A stretch of 64,000 nucleotides of DNA from DATLZB01 sp035574175 (lineage in GTDB: Bacteria; Pseudomonadota; Alphaproteobacteria; Rhizobiales; Hyphomicrobiaceae). The stretch is from assembly GCA_035574175.1 (NCBI GenBank), contig DATLZB010000109.1, positions 1 to 64,000 of the forward strand. The letters are read 5' to 3'. The notes under the pieces were generated by a model. The model saw only the letters and a program-made list of their open reading frames with translations, ran no database searches and was not told where the DNA came from. A program made the translations under genes and the position numbers. Shown here piece after piece: positions 52,055 through 60,686 of this stretch. Numbering within the stretch: position 1 is the first letter of the stretch; every line of letters starts with the position of its first letter.

Positions 52055-52573
52055 CTAGCTGCGGTAGTAGCGCCACATCCGCTCGATGTTGCGGTGAATA
52101 TCGCCCGGATCGCGGTCGAGCGGGTCCAGCCTCACAACCACAACGTTGTCGCGGGTCATCGACCACGGCAGTCGCATGGCGCGACGCCAGAGGGGGACGT
52201 TGCGCCAGTCGGAGACCAGGGCGCTGGATAGGGGCTGATTGAGCGCGATGATGAGCTCATGGACGGTCGAGGCGCGGGTGGCGATGGTGGCGAGCTCGAT
52301 GGATTTGACGGCCCGCCAACGGACCAACCCGAACGCCTCAATGAAAATGCCGTACTGGTTGGCGCCGAGCCGCGGGCGCTGAGTGTCGAGCAGCGGCAGA
52401 TTGAAGTAGGCGACGCCCGCGGCGGCCACACCCAGGGCGAACATGAGGGTGCTGCCGCTGGCAATGGATCCGCCAATCAATAGCGCCGCTACGAACCCAA
52501 CCACGTAGACCGGAAACTGGGTCTCGCCCCGGCCGTAGGTCACTGTGTAGCCGACGAACTCGCTCTCATCCAA
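52055..52573 (-). CDS. Hypothetical membrane protein with PH-like region
   Basis: The 172-residue protein has two adjacent membrane helices (about residues 22-62). The soluble tail has a segment GIFIEAFGLVRWRAVKSIEL resembling bacterial PH-type domains. The family is not otherwise known to me. No in-frame ATG exists near the start. TTG 52573 is the only upstream choice, and no good ribosome binding site accompanies it, so the exact start is uncertain. Confidence 0.6.
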   Translation of the reverse strand: MDESEFVGYTVTYGRGETQFPVYVVGFVAALLIGGSIASGSTLMFALGVAAAGVAYFNLPLLDTQRPRLGANQYGIFIEAFGLVRWRAVKSIELATIATRASTVHELIIALNQPLSSALVSDWRNVPLWRRAMRLPWSMTRDNVVVVRLDPLDRDPGDIHRNIERMWRYYRS

Positions 52574-52774
52574 AGGGCGCAGGCCATCCGGCAGTGGAAC
52601 TCAGGGTGGAAAGGTTGTCATGCGCGGGCCGGCACAACAAGGGCAAACTGGCGTGCGCAAAAATCTTCGCCGACTGGCTGCCGGCCGGCGAGCGAGGATC
52701 GGGTGCATGGTGGCGAGGGCTGCGCTAACGTGCGACCAAGTGTTTCGGCGAAGCAAACCCGAAAGGAGAGCCCC

Positions 52775-53191
52775 ATGCGCAGCATAGCAGGCGGCATCGT
52801 GACTACCGCCCTCGTCGGCTTGACCGCAGCGGCGGCGCAGACGGCGGAGGATGCGTTCGGCGTGTGGGAGCATCCGGAGAACAAGAGCCACGTCGAGATC
52901 TACAAGTGCGGCGATGGCCTGTGCGCCAGGATCGTCAAGGTGGTCGACGGTCAGAAGACCGACGACAAAAATCCGAACGAGGCGCTGAGAAAGCGACCGA
53001 TCATCGGCCTCGTGATCATGAGCGGAGCCAAGAAGACGGGGCCCGGCCAGTGGCAGGGCAGCCTCTACAACCGGGCCGACGGCGCCACCTACACCGGCAC
53101 GCTCACCGTCAAGAGCAAGGATGCGCTCGACCTCCAAGGCTGCACCGCGGTCGTGTTCTGCAAGACGGTGACGTGGAAACGGGTGAAGTGA
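52775..53191 (+). CDS. Exported DUF2147 protein
   Basis: This 138-residue protein has a short signal peptide (ending AQTAE), then FGVWEHPENKSHVEIYKCG. This is the opening of DUF2147, a lipocalin-like small periplasmic domain. Two cysteine pairs may form disulfides. AAAGGAGAG precedes ATG 52775. Most members are of unknown function, and many are induced by stress or metabolites. Confidence 0.88.
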   Translation: MRSIAGGIVTTALVGLTAAAAQTAEDAFGVWEHPENKSHVEIYKCGDGLCARIVKVVDGQKTDDKNPNEALRKRPIIGLVIMSGAKKTGPGQWQGSLYNRADGATYTGTLTVKSKDALDLQGCTAVVFCKTVTWKRVK

Positions 53192-53304
53192 GCGGTCTTT
53201 GTGCACTGCGGGCGCTTGAAGGCGCTGCCGTCCTCGCACGAGCAGCAAAGCGCGAGCTGATCGAAATCAATCGGGCAACGCGGCAACGATCTTAAACGTG
53301 GCAC

Positions 53305-54576
53305 ATGGACCCCTCGACTCAGGCTGCGGCCGGCAGGCAAGGGTTCGGACCGCGACCGGCTCGGGTCGGGCTCGCCCGCACGCTCACCCTTACCTACGCC
53401 GTTCTCTACGGAGTCGGCGTGACGGTCGGCGCCGGCATCTACGTGCTGATCGGGGCTGCCGCGGCGCGGGCCGGCTATACGGCGCCGCTCGCATTCATCG
53501 TCGCCGCCGCATTGATGATGATCACCGGCGCGTCGTTCGCGGAACTTGCGAGCCGCATGCCAGTGGCAGCCGGCGAAGCGGCCTACGTGCGGGCTGGGTT
53601 CCGCTCGCCGGCGCTGGCGCTCGGCGTCGGGCTGTTGGTGGCGGCCATTGCCATCGTCTCCGCGGCGGCGATCAGCGTGGGCAGCGCCGGATACATCGGC
53701 GTGTTCATGGCCCTTCCAAGCCAAGTCATCGTCGCCGCGGTCGTGCTGACCATGGGTGCCGTCGCGGCCCTGGGGGTCAAGCAGTCGGTGGGGTTCGCCG
53801 GCGCCATGACGCTGATCGAGATCGGCGGGCTGCTGCTGATCGTCGCTGCAGGGGTCGGCGCCGGGCCCGAGCTGGTCACTCGTCTGCCCGAAGTCGTCCC
53901 CACCGATTTCGACCCGGCGACCTGGACCGGGCTGCTCTCGGCGACGCTGCTTGCCGTGTTCGCTTTCATCGGGTTCGAGGCGCTGGCCAATGTGGCGGAG
54001 GAGATCGAGGAGCCACAGCGCACCCTGCCGCGGGCCATCTTCGCCACACTGGCGTTGACGACCCTGCTCTACGTGCTGGTGGTATGGGTCGCGCTGGTGG
54101 CGGTCGGCTCCGACGAGCTCGCCCAGTCGTCGGCACCGCTCGCCGTCGTCTTCGAGCGCCTGACGGGCGCCTCGCCCAGGTTCATGAGCCTCATCGCCAT
54201 CGTCGCCACCGTCAACGGCGTCATCGTGCAGATCATCATGGCCTCGCGCGTGCTGTACGGACTGGCCGAACAGGGTAGCCTTCCTCCCGTGTTGGGGGAG
54301 GTCCATGCGGCGACCCGTGCCCCGCTCAACGCCACGCTGCTCGCGGTTGCCGCCGTGCTCGCGCTTGCGCTCTTCCTTCCCCTCGAGCGGCTGGCGGACA
54401 TCACCGCCCGTCTGACACTCTTGCTGTTTGCCATCGTCAATGGCGCATTGATCGCGCTGAAGAGGCGCGAGGCGGCGCCGCCAAAGGGAATCCTCGTGGT
54501 GCCGGGCTGGGTGCCGTGGGCCGGCCTGGCGAGCACGCTGGCGCTGCTCGCCGGCGAGATCGTGACCTGGGGGTGA
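53305..54576 (+). CDS. APC family amino acid/amine permease
   Basis: The 423-residue protein has about twelve membrane helices. Helix 1 carries the substrate-binding motif GVGVTVGAGIYVLIG. FAFIGFEALANVAEEIEEP in helix 6 and the following loop is the APC signature. The substrate is probably a cationic or neutral amino acid or an amine, but it cannot be specified. It stands alone and converges with the 54588 gene. The ribosome binding site is weak. Confidence 0.9.
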   Translation: MDPSTQAAAGRQGFGPRPARVGLARTLTLTYAVLYGVGVTVGAGIYVLIGAAAARAGYTAPLAFIVAAALMMITGASFAELASRMPVAAGEAAYVRAGFRSPALALGVGLLVAAIAIVSAAAISVGSAGYIGVFMALPSQVIVAAVVLTMGAVAALGVKQSVGFAGAMTLIEIGGLLLIVAAGVGAGPELVTRLPEVVPTDFDPATWTGLLSATLLAVFAFIGFEALANVAEEIEEPQRTLPRAIFATLALTTLLYVLVVWVALVAVGSDELAQSSAPLAVVFERLTGASPRFMSLIAIVATVNGVIVQIIMASRVLYGLAEQGSLPPVLGEVHAATRAPLNATLLAVAAVLALALFLPLERLADITARLTLLLFAIVNGALIALKRREAAPPKGILVVPGWVPWAGLASTLALLAGEIVTWG

Positions 54577-54587
54577 GGCCGAGATGC

Positions 54588-54992
54588 CTAGTCGGTCTCG
54601 ACGACGGAGACGACCTGAAACGTGCGCAGCACGCCGTCCTGCTCCCTGATCGACACGTACTCGCCGGGCTTCAGCGTGTGCCGGTCGAAACGGTAGCCGG
54701 TCTCGTCGTGCGCCGGATCCCCATGAATGTCATAATGAAATGCCCAGCCGCCATCCGGCTTGTGCACGATGTGGCCGACCTCGTCCGCCTGGCCCGCCCA
54801 GAACCGGCGCACCCGGCAACGATCGCGGAGCAGCTTCCAGGCGGCGGGCACGATATGGCCCTTCTCGTCGATGGGCGCGATAAAGTCGTAGCCGCGATCG
54901 CGGCTGCCCTGCGGGAAATCGTGGTCGCGCGCCAGCTCGAGACGCACACGGCGCAACAGACTGCGCGCCTTCTTCTCGGTCATCGTCGCCAT
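54588..54992 (-). CDS. Conserved-type hypothetical protein (134 aa)
   Basis: This soluble 134-residue protein has motifs I cannot assign: KARSLLRRVRLELARDHDFP at the N-terminus and a beta-rich C-terminal half with KPGEYVSIREQDG. GAGGCGGA lies before ATG 54992. It starts 17 bases after the universal stress protein stop on the same strand, so it is likely co-transcribed with it and may be part of a stress response. Confidence 0.7.
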   Translation of the reverse strand: MATMTEKKARSLLRRVRLELARDHDFPQGSRDRGYDFIAPIDEKGHIVPAAWKLLRDRCRVRRFWAGQADEVGHIVHKPDGGWAFHYDIHGDPAHDETGYRFDRHTLKPGEYVSIREQDGVLRTFQVVSVVETD

Positions 54993-55009
54993 GGGTCCGC
55001 CTCGCGCCG

Positions 55010-55849
55010 TCAATGGGAGAACATGATCGGTATGGTCATGTCCTTGAGCATGTGGCGCGTCACACCGCCGAGCGCGAACTCGCGCAGTCTGGAATGGCCA
55101 TAACAACCCATAACAATGAGGTCGGCGCCGCGCTCCACGGCTCGTGCCTGAAGGTCGGCACCCACCGACCAGCCGCTCACCGGCACGCTCGTAACCTCGA
55201 CGTTGATGCCGTGCCTGGCAAGCGCTGCGCCAACCTCGGTGTCGGGTAGCGCGCCCTCGCTCTCCGGTTCACGCTCGAGGACGGTCAGCACGTAAACCTT
55301 GTCGGCCGATTTGAGCAGCGGCAGCGCATCGAAGACGGCGCGGGCTGCCTCGCGCCTGCCGTTCCAGGCAACGCAAACGGTCCTCGGCGGCACCACCGCC
55401 CTGGCGCTGTTCGGCACGACGTAGACGGGGCGGCCGCTGTCGATGGCGAGCGCTTCGGGGAAGTCCAGGATGTCGGTGAACGTCCAGTCCGGGTCGGCTT
55501 GATTGGCGACGATGACGTCGGCGACGCGGGCATGCTCGAGCACGATCGCCTCGGGGTTCCGTCTCTGCGACGTGACGGAGCGCCATTCCATGGAAAGCGA
55601 CTGGCCGGCCTTGGCCTCTTCGAATGCGGCCCTGACGCGCTCCATGTCTTCTTTCATCGTGTTGCGGATGGCGCTTGCGACGTCGGCGCCGAACGGCAGC
55701 GGAATGGGCGGCGACAGTCGGTAGGCCGGAAAAACGTAAAGGCCAATGAGATGGGCGTCGAATTGGCGCGCAAGCGCAATCCCGGCACCCATCAGGGCCG
55801 GCGTTCGCTGTGCGTGATTGAGGTGAACGAGAACGGTCTTGTAGGACAT
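55010..55849 (-). CDS. Universal stress protein, two UspA domains
   Basis: The 279-residue protein consists of two tandem UspA folds. The second has the ATP-binding loop MGCYGHSRLREFALGGVTRH, matching the G-2x-G-9x-G pattern; the first has a weaker version. Tandem Usp proteins sense or store adenine nucleotide during starvation or oxidative stress. It is first in a two-gene unit with the 54588 gene. Confidence 0.92.
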   Translation of the reverse strand: MSYKTVLVHLNHAQRTPALMGAGIALARQFDAHLIGLYVFPAYRLSPPIPLPFGADVASAIRNTMKEDMERVRAAFEEAKAGQSLSMEWRSVTSQRRNPEAIVLEHARVADVIVANQADPDWTFTDILDFPEALAIDSGRPVYVVPNSARAVVPPRTVCVAWNGRREAARAVFDALPLLKSADKVYVLTVLEREPESEGALPDTEVGAALARHGINVEVTSVPVSGWSVGADLQARAVERGADLIVMGCYGHSRLREFALGGVTRHMLKDMTIPIMFSH

Positions 55850-55940
55850 TGGAAAGGCCTCGCTGGCGAACTGTTCGCGTCCATTCAGTGGTCGATTCCG
55901 GTGTAGGGGCTTTGACCGCGATCAACCAGCAAAAAACCGC

Positions 55941-57161
55941 TCACGAGCGTTCAGCCGAGGCCACGCGCGGAAGCGCCAGCACATCGCCGCGCCAGCCGTA
56001 GAGCCAGTCGTAACGGCGCATAAGGATCGCGCCCGGCACGGCAGCGAGGGCGAGATCACGCAGCAGCCCGGCAACCCCTGTGAGCTGGTAAATACTGCCG
56101 CTCGAGCGGGAGGCCGCTTGGACACGGCAGACACGCCGGTATCGGGCGGCCTCATACGCTCTCAGGGCGCGAGCGGGATCCTGCGGGACTGCGGCGAGCG
56201 CCTCGGCGAGCGTCGCCGCATCCTCGAGCGCCATCGCTCCGCCCTGAGCGAGAAACGGCAGCATCGGGTGGGCGGCATCGCCGGTCAGTCCGACCCGCCC
56301 CATCGACCAGCCCGGAAGCGGCGGCGCATCGAAGAGAGACCATGCGTGCCAGTCGGTGCCGCGCTCGAGAAACCACAACAGCTCGGGCGCATAGCCGACA
56401 AGCCGCGCAAGGACCGCCTCGCAGGGCACCGGTTGGCCCCAGCCCTGGTGGCGGGGCTCATCCTCATCGGCAATCACCACGCAGGCGATCGCCCGTCCCG
56501 CCCGTATCGGATAGTGCACGACGTGAGCGGTCGGGCCGAGCCAAACGCCGGTCTTGGGCTCGGCGAAGCGGCCGCTTGCCGCTTCGGATCGGATGACCGT
56601 CCGTACGGCCTTGCGACCGGCAAAGCGGGGTGCGTGACCGGGGAACAATCGCTCCCTGACCGCCGACCACAGTCCATCGGCGCCGATGAGCGCGCTTCCC
56701 TCGCTGTCGGCGCCGCCCGCCGCTGCGACGCGAACCTTGCCCGCGACCGTGCTCAACTCACTGACCTCGAAGCCGGTGACTAGCTCGATGGAAGCTGTCT
56801 CACGCACGGCGGAGAGGAGGGCGGCGTGGAGGTCGGCGCGGTGTGCCACCCAATAGGGCGCGCCGAACCGCTGCTCCAAGCCAGGACCCAGAGGAAGTTC
56901 GGCAAGTTTGCGTCCGCTGCGGGCCTCGAAGGTGGCAATGGCGAGCGGCTTGCCGGCGTGCGGCTCGAGGCGCCGGGCAATGTCGAGGACCTGCAATACC
57001 CGCATGGCGTTGGGGCCGAGCTGGATGCCGGCACCGGCCTCCGCCAGCGTGGTGCGCTTCTCGAGCAGACGGGACGCCATGCCGCGACGCGCAAGGGCAA
57101 GCGCCAGGGCGAGCCCGGCGATGCCGGCACCGGCGATGAGAATGGGGCGCGTTTGGCTCAC
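55941..57161 (-). CDS. FAD-dependent aromatic hydroxylase-like monooxygenase
   Basis: The 406-residue group A flavoprotein monooxygenase has the FAD motif AGAGIAGLALALALAR, the DG motif ALIGADGLWSAVR and the GD motif GRVGLTGDAAHPMLP. It is closest in style to salicylate and 3-hydroxybenzoate hydroxylases, so a phenolic acid or a ubiquinone-pathway-like substrate is plausible. The zf-CHCC gene lies directly upstream by 15 bases on the same strand. Confidence 0.88.
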   Translation of the reverse strand: MSQTRPILIAGAGIAGLALALALARRGMASRLLEKRTTLAEAGAGIQLGPNAMRVLQVLDIARRLEPHAGKPLAIATFEARSGRKLAELPLGPGLEQRFGAPYWVAHRADLHAALLSAVRETASIELVTGFEVSELSTVAGKVRVAAAGGADSEGSALIGADGLWSAVRERLFPGHAPRFAGRKAVRTVIRSEAASGRFAEPKTGVWLGPTAHVVHYPIRAGRAIACVVIADEDEPRHQGWGQPVPCEAVLARLVGYAPELLWFLERGTDWHAWSLFDAPPLPGWSMGRVGLTGDAAHPMLPFLAQGGAMALEDAATLAEALAAVPQDPARALRAYEAARYRRVCRVQAASRSSGSIYQLTGVAGLLRDLALAAVPGAILMRRYDWLYGWRGDVLALPRVASAERS

Positions 57162-57176
57162 GTGGAGCGCGGCGGC

Positions 57177-57419
57177 TCACCCACGCTCCGAAACCAGGCA
57201 ATCCTCCGGTTCCGTTTCATGGGGCTTGAGGCGGCTGTCGCAGACGTAAAGGGTCGAGCAGTAGGGACAGAGCACTTGATTGTCGCTGCCCATGTCGAGA
57301 TAGACGTGGGGATGATCGAACGGCGGGCGTGCCCCCATGCATTGGAATTCCTTTACGCCGATGAAGATCTTCTCCGCCCCCTTGTCGTTGGCGAAGTGGG
57401 GAACGATGTTGCCGGCCAT
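57177..57419 (-). CDS. Zinc-finger CHCC protein (NDUFS6-like)
   Basis: This 80-residue protein has the zf-CHCC layout: FQCMGARPPFDHPHVYLDMG and VLCPYCSTLYVC supply the Cys-His-Cys-Cys ligands. It is the bacterial counterpart of the mitochondrial complex I subunit NDUFS6 found in alphaproteobacteria. ATG 57419 (MAGNIVPHF) matches homologues; 57431 is an alternative. It lies before the flavoprotein gene on the same strand. Confidence 0.88.
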   Translation of the reverse strand: MAGNIVPHFANDKGAEKIFIGVKEFQCMGARPPFDHPHVYLDMGSDNQVLCPYCSTLYVCDSRLKPHETEPEDCLVSERG

Positions 57420-57527
57420 GCGATCGCTCACAGTTGAGACGGTATCCAGGGCCGACCATAGCGGCGGGGCGCCGGTAGTGGTAGGGGAGCCCGGGTCGCA
57501 GCAGGATCAGAGGAGGCCGGCCGGGCC

Positions 57528-58280
57528 GTGCCGACATTCAACTCAGACGGTGTCGAGATCGCCTACGTTGACAGCGGCGCGGGCGAGCCGGTGCTGCTCA
57601 TTCACGGCTTTGCTTCCAACCTGCGCGTGAATTGGGTGGACACGGGCTGGATCGCCTTTCTCAACGGCGCCGGTTTCCGCGTGATCGCGCTCGACAACCG
57701 CGGACACGGACAGAGCGCCAAGCTCTATCGGCGCGAGGACTATGGGGCGCCGATCATGGCCGAAGACGCCCGCCGCCTGCTCGACCATCTGTCGATTTCG
57801 CGCGCCGACGTCATGGGCTACTCGATGGGCGCGCGCATCGCCGCGTTCCTCGCCCTGCGCCATCCTGAGCGCGTTCGCAGCGCCATCTTCGCCGGGCTCG
57901 GCATCAACATGGTGCGCGGCATGGCCGGTACCGGGCCCATTGCGCGTGCCCTCGAAGCAGAAAGCATCGAGGACGTGACAAACCCGACCGCACGCACCTT
58001 CCGCGCCTTCGCGGAACAGACGAAGAGCGATCTGAAGGCGCTCGCCGCCTGCATGCGCTCCTCACGCGAGCCGCTGACGGCCGAGGCGCTGGCCAGGCTT
58101 GCCTGTCCGGTGCTGGTCGCCGTCGGCACGATGGACGTGATCGGCGGCTCGGCGAAAGAGCTTGCCGCTCTCATTCCTGGCGCCGAGGCGCTCGAGATCA
58201 GGGACCGCGATCACATGAAGACGGTGGGCGACCGCAGCTACAAGGAGGGGGTGCTGGACTTCCTGCGACGGCGCCCGTGA
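57528..58280 (+). CDS. Alpha/beta hydrolase
   Basis: This 250-residue hydrolase has the oxyanion loop LLIHGFAS, nucleophile elbow MGYSMGARIA (Ser near residue 97), acid in VGTMDVIGG and His in DRDHMKT. It starts at a GTG (57528) with AGGAGG upstream. The full triad is present. The substrate is unknown and the gene stands alone. Confidence 0.88.
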   Translation: MPTFNSDGVEIAYVDSGAGEPVLLIHGFASNLRVNWVDTGWIAFLNGAGFRVIALDNRGHGQSAKLYRREDYGAPIMAEDARRLLDHLSISRADVMGYSMGARIAAFLALRHPERVRSAIFAGLGINMVRGMAGTGPIARALEAESIEDVTNPTARTFRAFAEQTKSDLKALAACMRSSREPLTAEALARLACPVLVAVGTMDVIGGSAKELAALIPGAEALEIRDRDHMKTVGDRSYKEGVLDFLRRRP

Positions 58281-58300
58281 GGTGGACAGGTCAGCGCGTA

Positions 58301-58384
58301 AAGGCCTCCGCAAGTCGACGGGCGCTGCGCAATGCTCCAACGGGGGCTTGACGGCGATCGCCTGCCGAAAACTGCGGAGGCCTT
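58301..58384. repeat. 12-base inverted repeat enclosing 60 bases; possible structured RNA
   Basis: The arms AAGGCCTCCGCA (58301-58312) and TGCGGAGGCCTT (58373-58384) are perfectly complementary and would close an 84-base hairpin. It lies in the 306-base gap between the hydrolase and the DUF1194 gene, where I see no ORF. There is no thymine tract downstream. It could be a structured RNA, a site for a DNA-binding protein, or a leader of the DUF1194 gene. Confidence 0.45.
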
Positions 58385-58586
58385 CCGCTCAAGACTCATA
58401 CGCAACTTGTACGAAAACGCACTTACGGCCCCGGACACCTAGCAAATCTTGCCGGGTTGCGTCTCGAACAATCGGCAGCAGCCGATAATAACCTGTGGAT
58501 AAGAAGGCCTTTGCCAAACCGTCGTCTTGTCCGTTCACGAATCGCCACTCTTTGCCAGTCGATCTCGCCTGTGGCAGGTTTGAGCC

Positions 58587-59408
58587 ATGAAGGTGCTGAT
58601 CGAAGCGGGCTGGGCCGCGCTTGCGGTGCTCCTGTTTGCCGCCTTGAGCCCGGCGGCCCAGGCGGAAGTGGAGGTCGATCTCCAACTCGTTCTGGCCGTG
58701 GACGTTTCCTACTCGATGGATATCGAGGAACAGCGTCTCCAGCGCGACGGCTACGTGGCCGCGTTGCGCGACCCCACCATTCTCAAGGCGATCAAATCGG
58801 GCTTTCACGGCCGCATCGCGGTTACCTATCTCGAATGGGCAGGTCCGGAGACGCAGACCGTGATCGTGCCCTGGACGGCCATCGACGGCGCCGAAAGCGC
58901 GGAGACGGTTGCTGCGGTGCTTGCCGAACGTCCGCCCAACCGGCTGCGCATGACCTCGATCTCGAGCGCCCTTGCTTTCGCCGGCCGGCAGTTTGAAAAC
59001 TCCGGCTTTCGCGGCGGCAGGCGCGTCATCGACATTTCCGGCGATGGAGTCAACAACTCCGGGCCGGTCGTTGCACCCATTCGCGAGGAGATCATCGCAC
59101 GGGGCATCGTCATCAACGGCTTGCCGGTGATGGTGCGCCCTGGCTCGTCGTGGAACGCCTACGACATCATGGATCTCGACGTGTACTACGCGAACTGCGT
59201 GATCGGCGGTGAAGGGGCGTTCATGATTCCGATCAGGAACGCGTCGGAGTTCATTACCGCCACGCGGCAGAAGCTGCTGCTTGAGATTTCCGGGCTCATG
59301 CCCGAGCCGCGGCTCTACAAGGCGCAACTACGCCTGCAGCCCGCCCCTGCCGACTGCCTCGCCGCTGAGCGGCGCATCCAGCGCGACTTTGACGGCTGGC
59401 GCCGGTGA
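58587..59408 (+). CDS. Exported DUF1194 (von Willebrand A-like) protein
   Basis: This 273-residue protein has a signal peptide (ending AAQAE) and a vWA-type fold. The metal site DVSYSMD is near residue 38, RMTSISSAL supplies the Thr, and DISGDGVNN the Asp. DUF1194 proteins are common in Rhizobiales periplasm and of unknown function; metal-dependent adhesion-type binding is likely. It lies 79 bases before the extensin-family gene on the same strand. Confidence 0.9.
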   Translation: MKVLIEAGWAALAVLLFAALSPAAQAEVEVDLQLVLAVDVSYSMDIEEQRLQRDGYVAALRDPTILKAIKSGFHGRIAVTYLEWAGPETQTVIVPWTAIDGAESAETVAAVLAERPPNRLRMTSISSALAFAGRQFENSGFRGGRRVIDISGDGVNNSGPVVAPIREEIIARGIVINGLPVMVRPGSSWNAYDIMDLDVYYANCVIGGEGAFMIPIRNASEFITATRQKLLLEISGLMPEPRLYKAQLRLQPAPADCLAAERRIQRDFDGWRR

Positions 59409-59487
59409 TATCCGGCCGGGCGCGGATCTGACCGGCCGTACTCCATTTACCGTTTGTTAGCGTTACCGCGGCTAGCGTCGCGGCCAA

Positions 59488-60159
59488 ATGTATCGTGGTC
59501 GCGTTGTCCTGTTTGCGTTTGTCGCTGTCGGGGGGCTGCTCGCATGGGGGTGCAGCCAGGCGCCCTATTTCGTCGCCAAGTACGAGCCCTGGCGCGAGCA
59601 GGAGGAGCGGGCTTGCCTCGTCTCTGGCCATGTTCGCGAGAGCCAGTTCCTGTTGAGCCGGGTGTCGCTTGGCGGCCCGAGCGCCTGCGGCGCCCTTCAG
59701 CCCTTCGAGATGTGGGCCGCCGCCAACGGCCGCGTCGCGCTGGAGCCGCGCGCTCTGTTGCGCTGTAACATGATCCCCGCGGTCGAGCGCTGGGTGCAGG
59801 GCGTGGTCGAGCCGGCTGCGCGCTACTACTACCGCGTGCCGGTGGTTGGGCTGAAGGTTGTCGGTTCCTACAGTTGCCGGCCGATCAACAACCAATACGG
59901 CGGCAAGCTCTCCGAGCACGGCCACGCCAACGCGATCGATATCGCCGAGTTCCGGCTGGCCGATGGTCGGCGCGTCAGCGTGCGCGAGGGCTGGTACGGC
60001 GATCCGCGCGACCGCGCCTTCCTGCGCTCGGTCCACAGCGGCGCCTGCCGCGAGTTCACCACCGTGCTCGGCCCCGACAACGACCGCTTTCACCACGACC
60101 ATTTCCACCTCGACCTCGCCCGCCGCGGCAGCGACGGCAACGAGCGCTACTGCAAGTAA
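59488..60159 (+). CDS. Extensin-like C-terminal domain protein (LAS-type peptidase fold)
   Basis: This 223-residue exported protein has an N-terminal hydrophobic anchor ending in WGC, so a lipoprotein is possible. The catalytic-type motifs of the D,D-carboxypeptidase (LAS) fold are present: SEHGHANAIDIAEF (zinc His and Asp) and HHDHFHLDL (third His). Proteins of this kind probably trim peptidoglycan, but the activity is inferred from the fold. It is possibly co-transcribed with DUF1194. Confidence 0.88.
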   Translation: MYRGRVVLFAFVAVGGLLAWGCSQAPYFVAKYEPWREQEERACLVSGHVRESQFLLSRVSLGGPSACGALQPFEMWAAANGRVALEPRALLRCNMIPAVERWVQGVVEPAARYYYRVPVVGLKVVGSYSCRPINNQYGGKLSEHGHANAIDIAEFRLADGRRVSVREGWYGDPRDRAFLRSVHSGACREFTTVLGPDNDRFHHDHFHLDLARRGSDGNERYCK

Positions 60160-60191
60160 CCGCCGATCCCGCCGGGATGGAACGGGCGGTT
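60158..60191. terminator. Hairpin between extensin gene and DHFR remnant
   Basis: The outer arms AACCGCC (60158-60164) and GGCGGTT (60185-60191), with an inner ATCCC/GGGAT stem, overlap the extensin stop codon and end just before the stop of the remnant on the other strand. This is a plausible bidirectional terminator, though no thymine run follows. Confidence 0.35.
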
Positions 60192-60193
60192 CC

Positions 60194-60538
60194 TCAGGCG
60201 CTCCTTGCGATCACGATGTGCGTGGCGCCGGACGTGGGCACGTGCTCGGTGCGCCGATAGCCGAGCCTCAGCAGGTCGATCCCGGAGAAAAGGTGCTCGC
60301 TTGATCCGAGGAGCACCGGGGCGACCGCGAAATGCATCGCGTCGATCAGTCGGGCGCGGAGATACTGGCGGATGGCGGCGACGCCGCCGCCGAGCCTGAC
60401 ATCCTTTCCGTTCGCAGCCCGGCGAGCGCGCTCGAGTGCGGCTTCGATGCCGTCGGTGACGAAATGAAAGGTCGTGCCGCCCGGCTTGCCCATGGCGGGC
60501 CTGGGCGGTCCACCCGGACAGCACGGCCGCCGTTCGGC
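60194..60538 (-). pseudogene. Truncated dihydrofolate reductase-family (RibD C-terminal) gene
   Basis: Only the C-terminal half of the family is present: GGTTFHFVTDGIEAALERAR, VRLGGGVAAIRQYLRA, LIDAMHFAVAPVLLGSSE and a final THIVIARSA. Full members are about 190 residues and need an N-terminal cofactor strand and loop, which are missing. The frame is closed by a stop at 60539-60541 shortly upstream of the first methionine (60493). A protein of 99 residues could be made but should not fold as a reductase. Confidence 0.7.
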
Positions 60539-60686
60539 TCAAGCGACACTCTCCGACATCTGGTGTTGTCGTATAGCAACGGCCAGAACCTGCGCTAACT
60601 TGCTAGAGTGGCGTTGGTTGGGTCGCGCGCAAACGTCCCATCGCTGCGGCCCCGTTTCCTATCCGATCGAGCGAGGGAGGCCTGTC

